NCBI RefSeq assembly: GCF_001043895.1
Contig: NZ_JTHF01000030.1
Coordinates: 1 to 53,499, forward strand
From: Methylobacterium indicum
GTDB taxonomy: Bacteria > Pseudomonadota > Alphaproteobacteria > Rhizobiales > Beijerinckiaceae
Length of the DNA stretch: 53,499 bases
Direction: 5' to 3'
Positions within the stretch are counted from its first letter, which is position 1. Each line of letters begins with the position of its first letter. Made by a program: the position numbers and the translations under genes. Positions 1 to 9,257 of this stretch are shown here, piece by piece. The notes under the pieces were generated by a model. That model worked only from the letters and a program-made list of their open reading frames with translations. It had not been told where the DNA came from and made no database searches.

Positions 1-1
1 C

Positions 2-739
2 CTCGGCGCCACCCTGGCGGCGGTGCGCGACCTGACCGACGACCTGATCGTGGTCGATTCGGGTTCGACCGACGGGACGCAGGCGCTCGCCGCCTCCTAC
101 GGCGCCCGGGTGATCGCCCGCGACTGGCCCGGCTACGGGCCGCAGAAGCGCTTCGCCGAGGAGCAGTGCCGCCACGTCTGGATGCTGAACCTCGACGCCG
201 ACGAGGTGGTGCCGCCGGAGCTGAACGCCGAGATCCGCCGGCTCTTCGCCGCGGGCGAGCCGCCGCACCCGGCCTACGCAATCGGCATCGCCGAGGTGTT
301 TCCCGGCGAGGTCAGGCCGCACCGCTTCGCCTACACCCTGTGGCCGGTGCGGCTCTACCGCCGCGACCGCGGCCGCTACTCGCCCTCGCCGGTCCACGAC
401 CGGGTCGATCTCGACGCGGGCGCCACGATCGGACGGCTGCGCGGCGTGATCCACCACTTCTCGGTCCGCTCGCTCGGCGACCAGCTCGCCAAGCTCAACC
501 GCTATTCCGACCAGCAGGCCGACGACCTGGAAGCGCGGGGCGTACGCCTGCCGACCTGGCGGCTCTTCGTCGAACTGCCGGGCAACTTCCTCAAGGCGTA
601 TGTCGGCCGGCGCCACTGCCTGCGCGGCGCCTACGGCTTCCTGCTGGCGATGAACTACGCGATCTCGCGCCACCTGCGGGTCGCCAAGCACTACGAGCGC
701 CGGATCGTCGCCCGCGCGCGGGACAGGCGCCCCGGCTGA
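2..739 (+). CDS. Glycosyltransferase family 2 protein (5' end outside window)
   Basis: The reading frame is already open at base 2 and no stop precedes it, so the true start lies left of the window; a GTG at 23 is in frame but falls inside the catalytic domain. The visible 245 codons contain the GT-A nucleotide-sugar motif VVDSGSTDGT near the start, then LNLDADE, the DxD-type metal/UDP-sugar site. A region rich in aromatic and basic residues (LWPVRLYRRDRGRYSP) follows, typical of the WaaE/KdtX-like branch that adds sugars to lipopolysaccharide core or other envelope glycans. It probably acts at the cytoplasmic face of the inner membrane. The C-terminal part has a hydrophobic stretch (GFLLAMNYAI) that may bind the membrane. 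It is convergent with the next gene, 12 bp away. Family assignment is firm; the acceptor is unknown. Confidence 0.85.
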   Translation, partial: LGATLAAVRDLTDDLIVVDSGSTDGTQALAASYGARVIARDWPGYGPQKRFAEEQCRHVWMLNLDADEVVPPELNAEIRRLFAAGEPPHPAYAIGIAEVFPGEVRPHRFAYTLWPVRLYRRDRGRYSPSPVHDRVDLDAGATIGRLRGVIHHFSVRSLGDQLAKLNRYSDQQADDLEARGVRLPTWRLFVELPGNFLKAYVGRRHCLRGAYGFLLAMNYAISRHLRVAKHYERRIVARARDRRPG

Positions 740-751
740 GCCCTGCCGGGC

Positions 752-2203
752 TCACGGCCCGCAGCGCAGGGCCACCACCGCCCCGGCGACGCGGCCCGCG
801 ATCGCCCCGGCGGTGAGCGGCGGGCCCTCTCCCGCGGGTGAGACCGGCGCCTCCGCCCCGAGCAGCGCCTTCAGTGCCGCCGCCCCGACGAGCGGATGGG
901 TGAGCGGCGGCACGATCCCGGCGACGAGGCGGGGCTGGGCCGGCAGGCGGGCGACGAGGCCGAGGAGGCGCCCCGCCCGGTCGAGGACGGGCGCGCCGGC
1001 AGCCCCCGGCTGGAGCGGGGCGAGCACGCCGCCGGCCGCGATCTCGCCGGTCGTCACGGTCGGTCCCTCCGCCCCGGCGGCGATCACGACCACGCTCTCC
1101 CCGGGCTTCGGCGGCGCGGCCGCGAGGGCGAGGACCGCACCGAAGGAGGCATGCCCCTCGAGGAGCGCGAGACCCGCGGCCTCGTCGCGCCGTAGGATCC
1201 GGGCGGGTTCGCCGGCGATCCGCGGCGCTGGGCAGGAGGCCGGCAGCACCGCGACGACCCGGCGGGGACCGAGGACGATCCCGGTGGCGGCGACAGGCCC
1301 GGCGGAAGGGGCGGCCGAGGGTGTCGGTGCCTTGGCGGCGGGGTCCGGCACCGTGGCGGCCACCGGGCGCGGCGGCGGCGGCGCGGTCTCGCCCGGGAAG
1401 GGCACGAAGCTGTTGGCGATGGCGATCACCAGCCGGTCCATCTCCCGGGCCGAGCCCTTGTCGTAGGACAGGGTGAAGCCGCGCAGGCCGGCGGTCCCGG
1501 CGGCGGTGCGGATGTAGAACTTCCCCGTCGGCGTCTCGCCGGTGACCACCGTGAAGTCCGGGCGCTTGAGGCTGTAGGTCACCTTGCGCTCGGGCGTCGC
1601 CGCGGCGGCCTGCGCGTGGAGGGTGTCGAGGTCGGCCTCGCCGGGGGCGTAGGCGCGGGTATCGAGGGTGACGCGTCCGTCCGGGCTCTGCCAGCGGGTG
1701 CCGCCGGCGATGCGGCTGCGCTTCGACAGCAGCCGCTCCGGCACCCCCAGGACGAGGCCGGTCGCGGGATCGGCCGCGACGGTGAAGCGCGCGGCCTTCC
1801 GGGCGGCCTCCCCGGCCGCCAGCAGAGCCGCGCGAGCGGGATCGTCCAGGATGCCGGTGGCGGCTCCGGCCGCAGCGCCGCCCCGGGACTGCCAGGCCCC
1901 GATCGCCTCGTAGGTGCGCCGGCCGAAGGTGCCGGTGACGACGCTGTTGTAGTTTCCGGCCCAGACCAGCGCGTCCTGCACCGCCCGCCGCTCGGCCTCG
2001 GGCCGCGCCTCGAAGGCGGCGCGGGCCGCCTCGAAGGCCGGGTCGGGCGCGGTCGGCCCGGCCGGGCGGGGCGCCGGGGCCTTCGCCGCCGTGCCGGCCT
2101 GGGGCGAGCCGTGGGAAAGCGGCGCCTGCGCGCGGGCGATGGAGACGCCGCAGGCGAGGAGGGGCAGCAGACCGGCGGCGAGCAGGCGGGCGGGGCGCGG
2201 CAT
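752..2203 (-). CDS. Secreted peptidoglycan-binding protein with degenerate trypsin-like domain
   Basis: A 483-residue protein. The start at the ATG complementary to 2201-2203 gives a clean signal peptide (MPRPARLLAAGLLPLL...ARAQA); the frame continues upstream antisense to the next gene, but that part is only a shadow. Residues about 55-110 look like a peptidoglycan-binding-like helical domain (AVQDALVWAGNYNSVVTGTFG, then RRTYEAIGAWQ). A middle domain of about 130 residues of unknown fold follows, then a Pro/Ala linker and a C-terminal domain laid out like a trypsin-fold protease. In that domain the catalytic positions look lost: the usual GNSGGPV box reads GAAGAPV, TAAH is replaced by AVLPA, and the DLALL box reads GLALL. 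I therefore read it as a secreted pseudoprotease. It is divergent from the alpha-2-macroglobulin gene, with 237 bp between the starts. Partner or ligand unknown. Confidence 0.75.
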   Translation of the reverse strand: MPRPARLLAAGLLPLLACGVSIARAQAPLSHGSPQAGTAAKAPAPRPAGPTAPDPAFEAARAAFEARPEAERRAVQDALVWAGNYNSVVTGTFGRRTYEAIGAWQSRGGAAAGAATGILDDPARAALLAAGEAARKAARFTVAADPATGLVLGVPERLLSKRSRIAGGTRWQSPDGRVTLDTRAYAPGEADLDTLHAQAAAATPERKVTYSLKRPDFTVVTGETPTGKFYIRTAAGTAGLRGFTLSYDKGSAREMDRLVIAIANSFVPFPGETAPPPPRPVAATVPDPAAKAPTPSAAPSAGPVAATGIVLGPRRVVAVLPASCPAPRIAGEPARILRRDEAAGLALLEGHASFGAVLALAAAPPKPGESVVVIAAGAEGPTVTTGEIAAGGVLAPLQPGAAGAPVLDRAGRLLGLVARLPAQPRLVAGIVPPLTHPLVGAAALKALLGAEAPVSPAGEGPPLTAGAIAGRVAGAVVALRCGP

Positions 2204-2440
2204 CGGGCTCTCCGGAAGATCGTTGCCCGACCTTGGCAGAGGCGGCGCCGGACTTCCAGGGTCCCGCCGGCGTCGCAAACGGGCCGGCAGGCTGGAGCGA
2301 AGCAAAGCGTGGTCGGCGCAAGATCTCGCGCCACCGCGAAAGCCCGCGAATTCCATCCGAACCGGCGCGAGGTCGGATTGCACCGCGGCCGCACGCTGCA
2401 CTAGGCTCCGGCCGGGCGAGGAAATGGGGACAGGCCGGTC

Positions 2441-5400
2441 ATGGCGATCATCACCCGTGTCGGACACGTCGCCGGCTTCCTGGCGGGTCTCTCGGCCACG
2501 GTCCTGGCGTTCGGTCCGGCCGCGGCCCAGCAAGCGGCGAGCCCGGCCCCCCGCGGCACCGCCCTGGTCCAGCCGGCACCCAAGAGCCAGGTCCCCAAGA
2601 GCCAAGCCCCCAAGAGTTACGTCCGCCCGGCCCTCGCCAGCGAGGCGGTGCGCCTCGAAGCCCGGCTGCAGGGCGAGACCGGGGCGGGAGCGAAGTCCGC
2701 CGCGCAGTGGCGCCGCGAGGCGGAGGGCTTGCGGGCGAAGGACGACCTCGACGGGGCCCTCGCCGCCTTCCGCCGCGCCGCCGTGGCCGAGCCGGCCGAT
2801 TGGCGCACCTGGTACGCCCTCGCCGAGGCCGCCAACGGCGCCGAGAACGATGATGACGATACCAACCAGAAGTTGAAGGCGGAGGCCCGGGCCGGCGCCT
2901 ACCTGGCCTACCAGCGCGCCGCCTCGCCCGCCGACGAGGCCAAGGCCCTGGCGCTGCTCGGCGCCGCCCAGGCCAAGCAGGAGAGCTGGCGCCCGGCGCT
3001 CGAGGCCTACGCGGCGAGCCTGGCGCTCGCCCGCGACGCGGAGACCGCCAAGACCTACGAAGCCTTGCGCGACGCCCACGGCTTCCGGGTGCTCGACTAC
3101 AAGGTCGATTCCGACGCCGCCGCACCGCGGGCCTGCTTCACCTTCTCGGAGGCCCTCGACCCGAAGACCGAGATCGCGCCCTTCGTCGCCGTGTCGGGCA
3201 CCGGGGACGCCGCCGTGACGGCGCAGGGGCAGCAGGTCTGCGTCGACGGCCTGCGCCACGGCGAGCGCTACGGGGTGGTGCTGCGCCAGGGCCTGCCGTC
3301 GAGCGTCGGCGAGAGCCTGCGCAAAGCCGCCGATTACGACCTCTACGTCCGCGACCGCAGCCCGCAGGCCCGCTTCACCGGGCGCAACTACGTGCTGCCC
3401 CGCACCGGCCAGGCCGGGGTGCCGCTCGTCTCGGTCAACGCCCCGAAGCTCGACGTCGAGGTGGTGCGGATCGGCGACCGCGGCCTCCTGCCGGCGCTCC
3501 GCTCCGACGAGTTCCTGTCGCAGCTCTCCGGCTCGGGCCTGCGCACCATCGCCCGCGAGCGCGGCGTGCCGGTCTGGAAGGGCACGCTCGACACCGCGCC
3601 CGCGGAGGTGAACCGCGAGGCGGTGACGGCCTTCCCGGTGCTCCAGGCGGTCGGCAGGATCGAGCCCGGCCTCTACGTGATGACGGCGCGCCCGAGCGGC
3701 ACCGCGGCGCTCGCCGACGAGGAGGGCGGCTACGAGACGGAAGCGACGCAGTGGTTCGTGGTCTCGGATCTCGGGCTCACCGCCTTCAAGGGCCCGGACG
3801 GAATCCATGTGCTCGCCCGCTCCCTCGCCTCGGCCGGGGTGCTGAAGGGGGCGGAGATCCGCCTCGTCGCCCGCAACAACGAGGTGCTGGCGACCCGCGC
3901 CACCGACGCCCAAGGCCACGCCGCCTTCGATCCGGGGCTCGCCCGCGGCGAGGGCGGGGCGGCGCCGAGCCTCGTCGTGGCGCGGCTCGGCGAGGATTAC
4001 GGCTTCCTCGACCTCTCGCTCGGCGCCTTCGACCTCGCCGATCGCGGCGTGAAGGGCCGGCCGGCGCCGGGCGCGGCCGAGGCCTACCTCTACCCCGAGC
4101 GCGGGGTCTACCGCTCCGGCGAGACGGTGCAGCTCACCGCGCTCCTGCGCGACGCCAAGGGCGCGGCGATCCCGAACCTGCCCCTCACCCTGGTGGCCAG
4201 GCGGCCGGACGGGGTCGAATACCGCCGGGTCCAGGCGCCGGACGGCGGCCTGGGGGGCCGCGCGGTCTCGCTGCCGCTGCTCCCCGGGGCGCAGGCCGGC
4301 ACCTGGCGGGTCGCGGCCTACACCGACCCGAAGGCGGCGCCAGTCGGCGAGGCGAGTTTCCTGGTCGAGGATTACGTCCCCGAGCGCCTCGACGTGACCC
4401 TGACGCCGGCCGAAGCGGCCCTCCAACCGGGCGAGCCCGCGACGGTCGCGGTGAGCGCGCGCTACCTCTACGGCGCCCCCGGGGCCGGCCTCTCCGTCAC
4501 CGGCGCGGTCGCGGTCGCGGTGCAGCCGGCCGCCCGCACCGGCATCAAGGGCTTCGAGGACTTTTCCACCGGCCTCGACGACGAACGCATCGAGCCGGTG
4601 ACGGCGGAACTCGACGCTCCGGTCACCACCGACCCGCAGGGACGCGCCAGCGTGCGGGCGCCGGTGCCGGGAATCGGCGGGCCGCGGCCGTTCGAGGCCA
4701 AGGTGTCGCTCCAGGTCGGCGAGCCCGGCGGCCGGGCGGTGCAGCGCAGCGTGACGCTGCCGATCCTGCCGGCGGGCCCGGTGCTGGGGATCAGGAAGAC
4801 CTTCGGGACCCTGCGGGAGGGGGCGAGCGCGACCTTCGAGGTCGCCGCCGCACGGCCCGACGGCACGCGGCTCGCCGGCGAAGCGACCTGGACGCTGCTG
4901 CGGGTCGAGCGGCGCTACCAATGGTACCGGGCCGACGGGCGCTGGGCCTACGAGCCGGTGAAGACCACCACCAAGGTCGCCAACGGTCGCGCGGCCCTGG
5001 AAAGCGGTGTACCGGCAAAGCTCGCGATGCCGGTCGATCTCGGCACCTACCGGCTGGAGGTGCGGGCGCCCGGATTCGAGGCCGCGAGCCTGTCGTTCGG
5101 CGTCGGCTGGAACGGGGGCGAGAGCGCCGATGCGCCCGATCTCCTCGATCTCACCCTCGACCGCGAGTCCTACGCCTCCGGCGCCACCCTGAAGGCGCAG
5201 CTGCGGCCGCGCTTTGCCGGCACCGCCACCGTCGCGGTGGTGAGCGACAAGGTGCAGGAAATCCGCACCCTCGACCTGCCGGCCTCGGGGGCCACCGTCG
5301 AGATCCCGGTGAAGCCGGAATGGGGCGCGGGGGCCTACCTCGTCGCCACCGCCTACCGGCCCCTCGACCAGGCGGCCAAGCGCCTGCCCGGCCGGGCGAT

Positions 5401-7777
5401 GGGGCTGGCCTGGTTCGGGATCGACCGGGACGCCCGCACCCTCGGGGTGGCGCTCGAGGCGCCCGAAAAGGTGCGGCCCCGGGGCGAGCTGCGCCTGCCG
5501 ATCCGCCTCACCGGGCTCAAACCCGGCGAGGAGGCCCGGGTGGCCGTGGCGGCGGTCGATGTCGGCATCCTCAACCTGACCCGCTACGCCGCCCCCGACC
5601 CGTTCGGGTTCTTCTTCGGCCAGAAGGCGCTCTCGGCCGAGATCCGCGACCTCTACGGCTACCTGATCGACGGGATGCAGGGCACGCTCGGCGCCATCCG
5701 CTCCGGGGGCGATGCCGGCGGCGCCGAGCTCGACGGGGCACCGCCCGCCCAGGCGCCGCTTGCCCGCTATTCGGGTGTCGTCACGGTGGGGCCGGACGGG
5801 CGGGCCGAGGTGAGCTTCCCCCTGCCGGCCTTCAACGGCACCGCCCGGGTGATGGTGACGGCCTGGAGCGCCGCGCGCGTCGGCGCGGCCTCCGCCGACG
5901 TGGTGATCCGCGATCCGGTGGTGGCGAGCGGCACCCTGCCGCGCTTCCTCGCCGTCGGCGACCGCTCGCGCCTCCACGTCGCCCTCGACAATGTCGAGGG
6001 GCCGGCGGGCGAGTACGCGGTCGACGTCGACCTCGCCGGCCCGGCCATCGCGCCGGCCGGCGCGCTGACCCGCTCCCTGCCCCTCGCGGCGGGCGGGCGC
6101 GCCAGCGTCGAGATTCCCCTCACCGCCGCCGGGCCGGGCCTCGCCCGGGTCGATCTGCGGCTGACCGGCCCGGGGCTGACCGAACCCGCCGGCCAGAGCT
6201 TCGCGCTGGCGATCCAGCCCGGGACCGGCACGCTCCTGCGCCGGGAGGTCCGCACCCTGGAGCCCGGTGCCAGCCTGACCCTCTCGGGCGATCTCCTCGC
6301 CGAGGTGATCCCCGGCACCGGCGCGGTGACGCTCGCGGCCTCGCCCCTGTCGGGCATCGACGTGCCGGCCCTGCTCCAGGCCCTCGACCGCTATCCCTAC
6401 GGCTGCACCGAGCAGGTGGTGAGCCGGGCCCTGCCGCTCCTCTCGGTCAACCGCCTGGCGGCGCTCTCCCAGCTCGGCCTCGACGGCACCGCCGACGAGC
6501 GGGTGCGGAATGCGATCGACCGGGTGCTGACCCGCCAGGATGCGAGCGGCGCCTTCGGGCTATGGTCGGCCGGGAATGCCGAGGATCTCTGGCTCACCGC
6601 CTACGCCACCGACTTCCTCACCCGGGCGAAGGAGAAGGGGTTTGCGGTCCCGCCGACGGCGCTGACCCTCGCCCTCGACCGGCTGCGCAATACGGTGGCG
6701 AACGCCAACGACGTGACCGAGGGCGGCCTCGACCTCGCCTACGCGGCCTACGTGCTCGCCCGCAACGGCCGGCCGGTGATGGGGGACCTGCGCTACCTCG
6801 CCGACACCAAGCTCGCGGCCTTCGCGACGCCCCTCGCCCGCGGCCAGATCGCCGCGGCGCTGGCGCTCCTCGGCGACCGGACCCGGGCCCGCACCGCCTT
6901 CGAGGCGGCGGTGGCGGCGCTCAAGGCGGAGCGCGACGCCGGCACCTACCGGGCCGATTACGGCTCGCGCCTGCGCGACGGCGCCGGGCTGATCGCGCTC
7001 GCCGCCGAGACCGGCATCGCCCGCGACGCGATCGGGCCGCTCGGCACCGTCGTCGGCGAGGAGCGGACCTCCGGCCGGGCGACCAGCACCCAGGAACAGG
7101 CCTGGATGGTGCTGGCGGCCGCCGAGCTCGCCAAGGACACCGCAAAGGACACGGCGAAGGAGGCGCCCGCCCTCGCCCTCGACGGCGCGCCGGTGGCGGG
7201 CGCGCTCTATCGTACCTTCCCGGGGGCGGCGCTGGACGCCAAGCCCGTGACGGTGACGAACCGCGGCAGCACCCCGGTGCCGATCACCCTCGGCATCTCC
7301 GGCAACCCGGCTCTGCCCGAGCCCGCCGCCGCCAAGGGCTACACGATCGAGCGCAGCTACCACCGCCTCGACGGCAGCCCGGCCGACCTCGCCCAGCTGC
7401 GCCAGAACGACCGGCTGGTGGTGGTCCTGAAGGTGACCGAGGCCAAGGCCAGCGCCGGGCGCCTCCTCCTCGTCGACCGCCTGCCGGCGGGCCTCGAGAT
7501 CGACAACCCGAAGCTCCTCGACGCCGACGCCACCGCCGGTCTCGCCTGGGCGAAGTCCGACGTGAAGCCCACCCATACCGAGTTCCGCGACGACCGCTTC
7601 GTCGCGGCCTACGACCGCGACCCGAGCCAGTCCGCCTTCTTCAGCGTCGCCTACACGGTGCGGGCGGTGACGCCGGGCCGCTACGTCCACCCGGCGGCGA
7701 CGATCGAGGACATGTACCGGCCCGAGCGCTACGGCCGCACCGCCTTCGGCACGCTGGAGGTCGGTGGGGCGCGGTAG
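2441..7777 (+). CDS. Alpha-2-macroglobulin family protein with thioester
   Basis: A 1778-residue periplasmic giant. The ATG at 2441 starts a signal peptide ending near AAAQQA. A short Pro-Lys-Ser repeat and a TPR-like stretch follow (residues about 85-165, DDLDGALAAFRRAAV). The MG domains come next, with the PERGVYRSGETVQL box typical of bacterial MG domains. The thioester motif YPYGCTEQ has its Cys at residue 1322, followed by an alpha/alpha toroid and a receptor-binding-like C-terminus. Bacterial members (YfaS/YfhM type) trap proteases by covalent thioester capture and are thought to guard the envelope. In enterobacteria the gene often sits with pbpC; there is no penicillin-binding protein here, and the neighbour is a secreted peptidoglycan-binding pseudoprotease. 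Length and motifs are complete. A KDTAKDTAKE repeat lies near residue 1565. Confidence 0.95.
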   Translation: MAIITRVGHVAGFLAGLSATVLAFGPAAAQQAASPAPRGTALVQPAPKSQVPKSQAPKSYVRPALASEAVRLEARLQGETGAGAKSAAQWRREAEGLRAKDDLDGALAAFRRAAVAEPADWRTWYALAEAANGAENDDDDTNQKLKAEARAGAYLAYQRAASPADEAKALALLGAAQAKQESWRPALEAYAASLALARDAETAKTYEALRDAHGFRVLDYKVDSDAAAPRACFTFSEALDPKTEIAPFVAVSGTGDAAVTAQGQQVCVDGLRHGERYGVVLRQGLPSSVGESLRKAADYDLYVRDRSPQARFTGRNYVLPRTGQAGVPLVSVNAPKLDVEVVRIGDRGLLPALRSDEFLSQLSGSGLRTIARERGVPVWKGTLDTAPAEVNREAVTAFPVLQAVGRIEPGLYVMTARPSGTAALADEEGGYETEATQWFVVSDLGLTAFKGPDGIHVLARSLASAGVLKGAEIRLVARNNEVLATRATDAQGHAAFDPGLARGEGGAAPSLVVARLGEDYGFLDLSLGAFDLADRGVKGRPAPGAAEAYLYPERGVYRSGETVQLTALLRDAKGAAIPNLPLTLVARRPDGVEYRRVQAPDGGLGGRAVSLPLLPGAQAGTWRVAAYTDPKAAPVGEASFLVEDYVPERLDVTLTPAEAALQPGEPATVAVSARYLYGAPGAGLSVTGAVAVAVQPAARTGIKGFEDFSTGLDDERIEPVTAELDAPVTTDPQGRASVRAPVPGIGGPRPFEAKVSLQVGEPGGRAVQRSVTLPILPAGPVLGIRKTFGTLREGASATFEVAAARPDGTRLAGEATWTLLRVERRYQWYRADGRWAYEPVKTTTKVANGRAALESGVPAKLAMPVDLGTYRLEVRAPGFEAASLSFGVGWNGGESADAPDLLDLTLDRESYASGATLKAQLRPRFAGTATVAVVSDKVQEIRTLDLPASGATVEIPVKPEWGAGAYLVATAYRPLDQAAKRLPGRAMGLAWFGIDRDARTLGVALEAPEKVRPRGELRLPIRLTGLKPGEEARVAVAAVDVGILNLTRYAAPDPFGFFFGQKALSAEIRDLYGYLIDGMQGTLGAIRSGGDAGGAELDGAPPAQAPLARYSGVVTVGPDGRAEVSFPLPAFNGTARVMVTAWSAARVGAASADVVIRDPVVASGTLPRFLAVGDRSRLHVALDNVEGPAGEYAVDVDLAGPAIAPAGALTRSLPLAAGGRASVEIPLTAAGPGLARVDLRLTGPGLTEPAGQSFALAIQPGTGTLLRREVRTLEPGASLTLSGDLLAEVIPGTGAVTLAASPLSGIDVPALLQALDRYPYGCTEQVVSRALPLLSVNRLAALSQLGLDGTADERVRNAIDRVLTRQDASGAFGLWSAGNAEDLWLTAYATDFLTRAKEKGFAVPPTALTLALDRLRNTVANANDVTEGGLDLAYAAYVLARNGRPVMGDLRYLADTKLAAFATPLARGQIAAALALLGDRTRARTAFEAAVAALKAERDAGTYRADYGSRLRDGAGLIALAAETGIARDAIGPLGTVVGEERTSGRATSTQEQAWMVLAAAELAKDTAKDTAKEAPALALDGAPVAGALYRTFPGAALDAKPVTVTNRGSTPVPITLGISGNPALPEPAAAKGYTIERSYHRLDGSPADLAQLRQNDRLVVVLKVTEAKASAGRLLLVDRLPAGLEIDNPKLLDADATAGLAWAKSDVKPTHTEFRDDRFVAAYDRDPSQSAFFSVAYTVRAVTPGRYVHPAATIEDMYRPERYGRTAFGTLEVGGAR
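2579..2623 (+). repeat. Three 15-bp in-frame repeats (PKSQ-type linker)
   Basis: Three consecutive 15-bp units encode PKSQV, PKSQA and PKSYV just after the signal peptide of the alpha-2-macroglobulin. The units start at 2579, 2594 and 2609 and differ at a few positions. They probably form a flexible linker that can change copy number by slippage. Confidence 0.75.
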
Positions 7778-7798
7778 GAACGATCCGGGATGGCGCGC

Positions 7799-7823
7799 CG
7801 GCCCGCGGATCCGCCGCGGGCCG
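7799..7823. terminator. Hairpin between convergent genes
   Basis: A perfect 10-bp stem (cggcccgcgg/ccgcgggccg) with a 5-base loop fills the 51-bp gap between the convergent alpha-2-macroglobulin and methyltransferase-fold genes. It lacks a clear T-tract on either side, so it is a likely bidirectional transcription end but not a classic intrinsic terminator. Confidence 0.55.
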
Positions 7824-7828
7824 GGCCG

Positions 7829-8509
7829 TCATCGCGCCGCGCCCAGCTTCTCGCCGATCCAGACCACGTGCCGGCCGCCACTGCCGGCCGAGCGCACCTT
7901 GTGCTCCTCGACCATGAAGCCGCCGCGCTGGAACCGGGCCTTGAACTTGCGGTCGGGGCGCTCCGACCAGACCCCGAGCAGGCCGCCCGGACTGAGGGCC
8001 CGATGCGCCCGGCCGAGGCCGGCCACGTCGTAGAGCCGGTCGTTGGTCTGCTGGACCAGCCCCTCCGGGCCGTTGTCGACATCGAGCAGGATGGCGTCGT
8101 AGGCGCCAGGCCCGTCCTGGATCACGTGGTGGACATCGGTCTCGCGCAGGGTGACGCGGGGATCGTCGAGGCTGCCGGCGAAGAGATGGGCGAGCGGACC
8201 CCGCGCCCAGGCGGCGACGGCGGGCACCAGCTCGGCGACGACGACCTCCGCATCCGGAGCGAGTTCGCTCAACGCCGCCCGCAGAGTGAAGCCCATGCCG
8301 AGCCCGCCGATCAGCACCCGGGGACGCCGCCACTCGCGCAGGCGGCCGCAGGTCAGGGTGGCGAGCGCCCGCTCCGAGCCGCTGCGGCGGCTGTTCATCA
8401 GCTCGATCGAATCGACCACGATCGCGAACTCGTCGCCGCGCTGCATCAGGCGGAGCGACGAGGTCTCGCCGGGGATCGGGCTGGTGTCGAGGTGAACCCA
8501 GGGGATCAA
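7829..8509 (-). CDS. Spermidine synthase-like (SAM methyltransferase fold) protein
   Basis: A 226-residue protein if started at the TTG complementary to 8507-8509, which has a GGAG eight bases upstream. An in-frame ATG at 8758 would add about 83 Arg/Pro-rich residues that do not look like protein sequence. The core contains VLIGGLGMGFTLRAAL (glycine-rich SAM-type loop), then VVVAELVPAVAAWA, DAILLDVDNGPEG and a final LSPGGLLGVWSE, the order of a Rossmann methyltransferase of the spermidine-synthase (SpeE/polyamine) superfamily. The N-terminal beta-hairpin (ETSSLRLMQRGDEFAIVVDS) also matches that group. These proteins are widespread in Rhizobiales, and aminopropyl transfer has not been shown for most of them, so the substrate is left open. 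The start codon is the main uncertainty. Confidence 0.75.
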   Translation of the reverse strand: MIPWVHLDTSPIPGETSSLRLMQRGDEFAIVVDSIELMNSRRSGSERALATLTCGRLREWRRPRVLIGGLGMGFTLRAALSELAPDAEVVVAELVPAVAAWARGPLAHLFAGSLDDPRVTLRETDVHHVIQDGPGAYDAILLDVDNGPEGLVQQTNDRLYDVAGLGRAHRALSPGGLLGVWSERPDRKFKARFQRGGFMVEEHKVRSAGSGGRHVVWIGEKLGAAR

Positions 8510-8768
8510 GGATCGGACTCCATCGGGACCGCGCCGGGCGGCGCCGGGTCGCGATCGGGCATCGGGAAACGCGGGGGAACGCGGGGGCAGGCGTGCCGGA
8601 TCGTCGGCGGACGGCCGCGAACGCGGTGCGGGCGGAGCGCCGGGATTGGGGCCGGCTATCGCACGGCGCGCCCCGCCCCGTCGAGCGGCGGTCCCTCCCG
8701 CATTCTCTCCGCCTTTCGGGCGCGCGAAGGTGTGTCCTCGGCCGCGGTTCCGTGCCATAAACCCCGAG

Positions 8769-8972
8769 ATGAGCGAGAACGAATTCTATCCCTTCACCAT
8801 CGAGGTGGCCCCCCTGACCAGCCCGAAAGGAAAGTTCGGCTGGGCGATCCGCAAACACGGCAAGCTGCTCGAGCGGTCAGACCGTCCGCATGACAGCGAG
8901 GAGCGGGCCTATGCCAGCGCCACCGCCGCCGTGGAGCGCGCCTTCCGCCCCGCCGATCCGCGCCGCCGCTGA
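8769..8972 (+). CDS. Small conserved hypothetical protein (67 aa)
   Basis: The ATG at 8769 opens a 67-residue protein beginning MSENEFYPFTIEVAPL and ending in a basic tail (PADPRRR). It has no membrane segment or signal peptide. The compact pattern of alternating aromatic and charged residues (KGKFGWAIRKHGKLLERSDR) suggests a small beta-rich domain followed by a helix (EERAYASATAAVERAF). The frame can be extended upstream to about 8646, but that part is Arg/Pro-rich and unconvincing. It is divergent from the methyltransferase-fold gene. I do not recognise a function. Confidence 0.6.
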   Translation: MSENEFYPFTIEVAPLTSPKGKFGWAIRKHGKLLERSDRPHDSEERAYASATAAVERAFRPADPRRR

Positions 8973-9058
8973 GGCCGCAGGCCCCGCTGCGCGATGGGGA
9001 GCGGCCCGGCCCGGCCGGACGCTCCATGGATGGGCGCTGCTCGCGAGACAAAGAGTTT

Positions 9059-9148
9059 CGCCTTGTCAATGATCATGACATCGTTCATGATCAAACCGTC
9101 GATGCGCGGCTGGATTTTCTTGATTTTCGTTGCCTGGAAGACAAGGCG
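9059..9148. promoter_or_regulatory. Nested inverted repeats upstream of a small gene
   Basis: In the 285-bp gap before the next small gene, a perfect 9-bp inverted repeat, tgatcatga (9070-9078) and tcatgatca (9085-9093), is separated by 6 bases. It sits inside a second perfect 9-bp pair, cgccttgtc (9059-9067) and gacaaggcg (9140-9148). The stretch is clearly more AT-rich than its surroundings. It could be a repressor operator, an RNA leader structure or a small RNA; the sequence alone does not decide. Confidence 0.5.
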
Positions 9149-9257
9149 ACGGCGTCGAAACATCCTCCCGGCGTGATCGCGAAATCTGTCCAGCGGCACC
9201 GATCGCGGGCAGAGTGCCCCCGGGCGGGTCCGCATTTCCGCCACCGGAGGACCAGCC

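Noticed and set aside
2204..5977. Minus-strand open frame of more than 1200 codons antisense to the alpha-2-macroglobulin gene
   Set aside because: It is a high-GC shadow: low-complexity Arg/Gly/Ala sequence, no domain, while the plus strand has a complete family protein. Only the part from 2203 downward is real.
3751..7917. Second plus-strand long frame inside the alpha-2-macroglobulin gene
   Set aside because: Arg/Pro-rich translation in the wrong frame of a gene with clear homology; codon-bias artefact of very high GC.
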